Source: Dulcicalothrix desertica PCC 7102 (GTDB lineage: Bacteria > Cyanobacteriota > Cyanobacteriia > Cyanobacteriales > Nostocaceae). Taken from it: a stretch of DNA of 64,000 nt. The notes below the pieces were generated by a model that was given only the letters and a program-made list of their open reading frames with translations, was not told the origin of the DNA and ran no database searches. Within the stretch, counting starts at the first letter, position 1; each line of letters starts with the position of its first letter. This document shows positions 63,684 through 64,000 of the stretch, piece by piece. The position numbers were made by a program, and so were the translations under genes. The stretch is taken from the NCBI RefSeq assembly GCF_003991905.1, contig NZ_RSCL01000012.1, positions 181,848 through 245,847 of the forward strand. Direction: 5' to 3'.

Positions 63684-64000
63684 ATGAATGAACGGCAAAA
63701 GCAAGTCTATACTAACCTCATCACTAGTTTGCTAAGTTGTTCTAGTGGGGAAGAACAAGATATTTTAGCTGCAAACCAGCATTTATTGGATGCTGACTTT
63801 TTAGAGACATTGGAAGAGTTTGCAGAAAAATTCTCAGAGCAGAAAATTGAAAATACAGCGGATTGGTTGAGAAATTTGGCGAGTCAAATTGCACAAACCA
63901 TAAATATAGTTCCCCAATCTCCTCAAACACAAGGGGAAACAGTAACCTCACTCAAAAATAACGACTCTCAAGAAGACTTCCTCTTTCAAGTATTGCAGGC
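63684..64000 (+). CDS. Likely CHAT/TPR-type protein, N-terminal part
   Basis: An open frame from ATG 63684 runs to the window end (105 codons). The sequence MNERQKQVYTNLITSLLSCS, GEEQDILAANQHLLDADFLE and ENTADWLRNLASQIAQTI is the typical start of cyanobacterial CHAT-domain TPR proteins, which I recall beginning with this helical region. No CHAT catalytic residues are in the window. It is 128 bp downstream of the Hsp70-helicase operon and may be linked to it. Confidence 0.7.
   Translation, partial: MNERQKQVYTNLITSLLSCSSGEEQDILAANQHLLDADFLETLEEFAEKFSEQKIENTADWLRNLASQIAQTINIVPQSPQTQGETVTSLKNNDSQEDFLFQVLQ

Noticed and set aside
1-64000. CRISPR array
   Set aside because: No regularly spaced direct repeats with unique spacers were found; the tandem repeats seen are coding TPR, RTX or FG-GAP units.
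1-64000. rRNA genes
   Set aside because: No segment with the expected length and conservation pattern was seen.

Overview
The window looks like part of a large plasmid (or plasmid-like accessory region) of a filamentous cyanobacterium. The DNA is AT-rich. It carries families typical of such genomes: CHAT and caspase proteases, AAA/TPR signalling proteins, a cyanobacterial AbrB, an RTX/FG-GAP giant protein, and the accessory-gene inverted repeat built on CCACAGAGG. A winged-helix replication-type gene, several ribbon-helix-helix genes and two toxin-antitoxin pairs point to a plasmid. The usual cyanobacterial palindrome GCGATCGC was not noticed, whereas GGCGCC recurs throughout. Species and replicon cannot be named from sequence alone.

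Layout. 1-9.1 kb: an exported/membrane protein, a CHAT protease and a divergent 1860-residue caspase-NTPase-TPR-cold-shock fusion. 9.1-16 kb: a decayed conflict locus. A minus-strand operon (small hypothetical, CHAT-like protein, second CHAT protein) has been cut by two insertion sequences whose target duplications (6 bp and 11 bp) can be read exactly; removing them restores the reading frames. 16-27.6 kb: HigB/HigA and ParD/ParE pairs, AbrB, a replication-type protein, ribbon-helix-helix genes, a GNAT gene with a partner, and many frameshifted remnants.

27.9-39.9 kb: a compact plus-strand gene train, many genes overlapping by a few bases. It begins with a likely DNA-binding protein, continues with small membrane proteins, an NlpC/P60-type hydrolase, a GH104-like lysozyme, an FtsK-like DNA translocase and a RusA-like resolvase, and ends with two membrane-anchored proteins. 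I read it as a candidate DNA-transfer module. A frameshifted TnpB element sits inside it. A complete but undersized tRNA-like cloverleaf follows rusA.

40-51 kb: two paralogous secreted Cys-rich proteins with a CxNxWxC motif, two AAA-type signalling ATPases (one with a vMAP-like N-terminal HTH), a 132-bp MITE with a 12-bp duplication, secreted proteins, a bulb-type lectin, and a leader/promoter element present three times. 51.7-58.6 kb: a 2301-residue putative secreted metalloprotease/adhesin. 58.9-63.6 kb: a tight three-gene operon of an Hsp70-like protein, a minimal superfamily 1 helicase and an unknown protein, the best candidate for an undescribed system. The window ends inside a gene whose N-terminus resembles cyanobacterial CHAT/TPR proteins.

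Taken together this is an accessory region rich in conflict and signalling proteins, with a transfer-like module in the middle and heavy decay by IS insertion and frameshift. Several frameshifts lie near homopolymers, so some broken genes could be sequencing errors.
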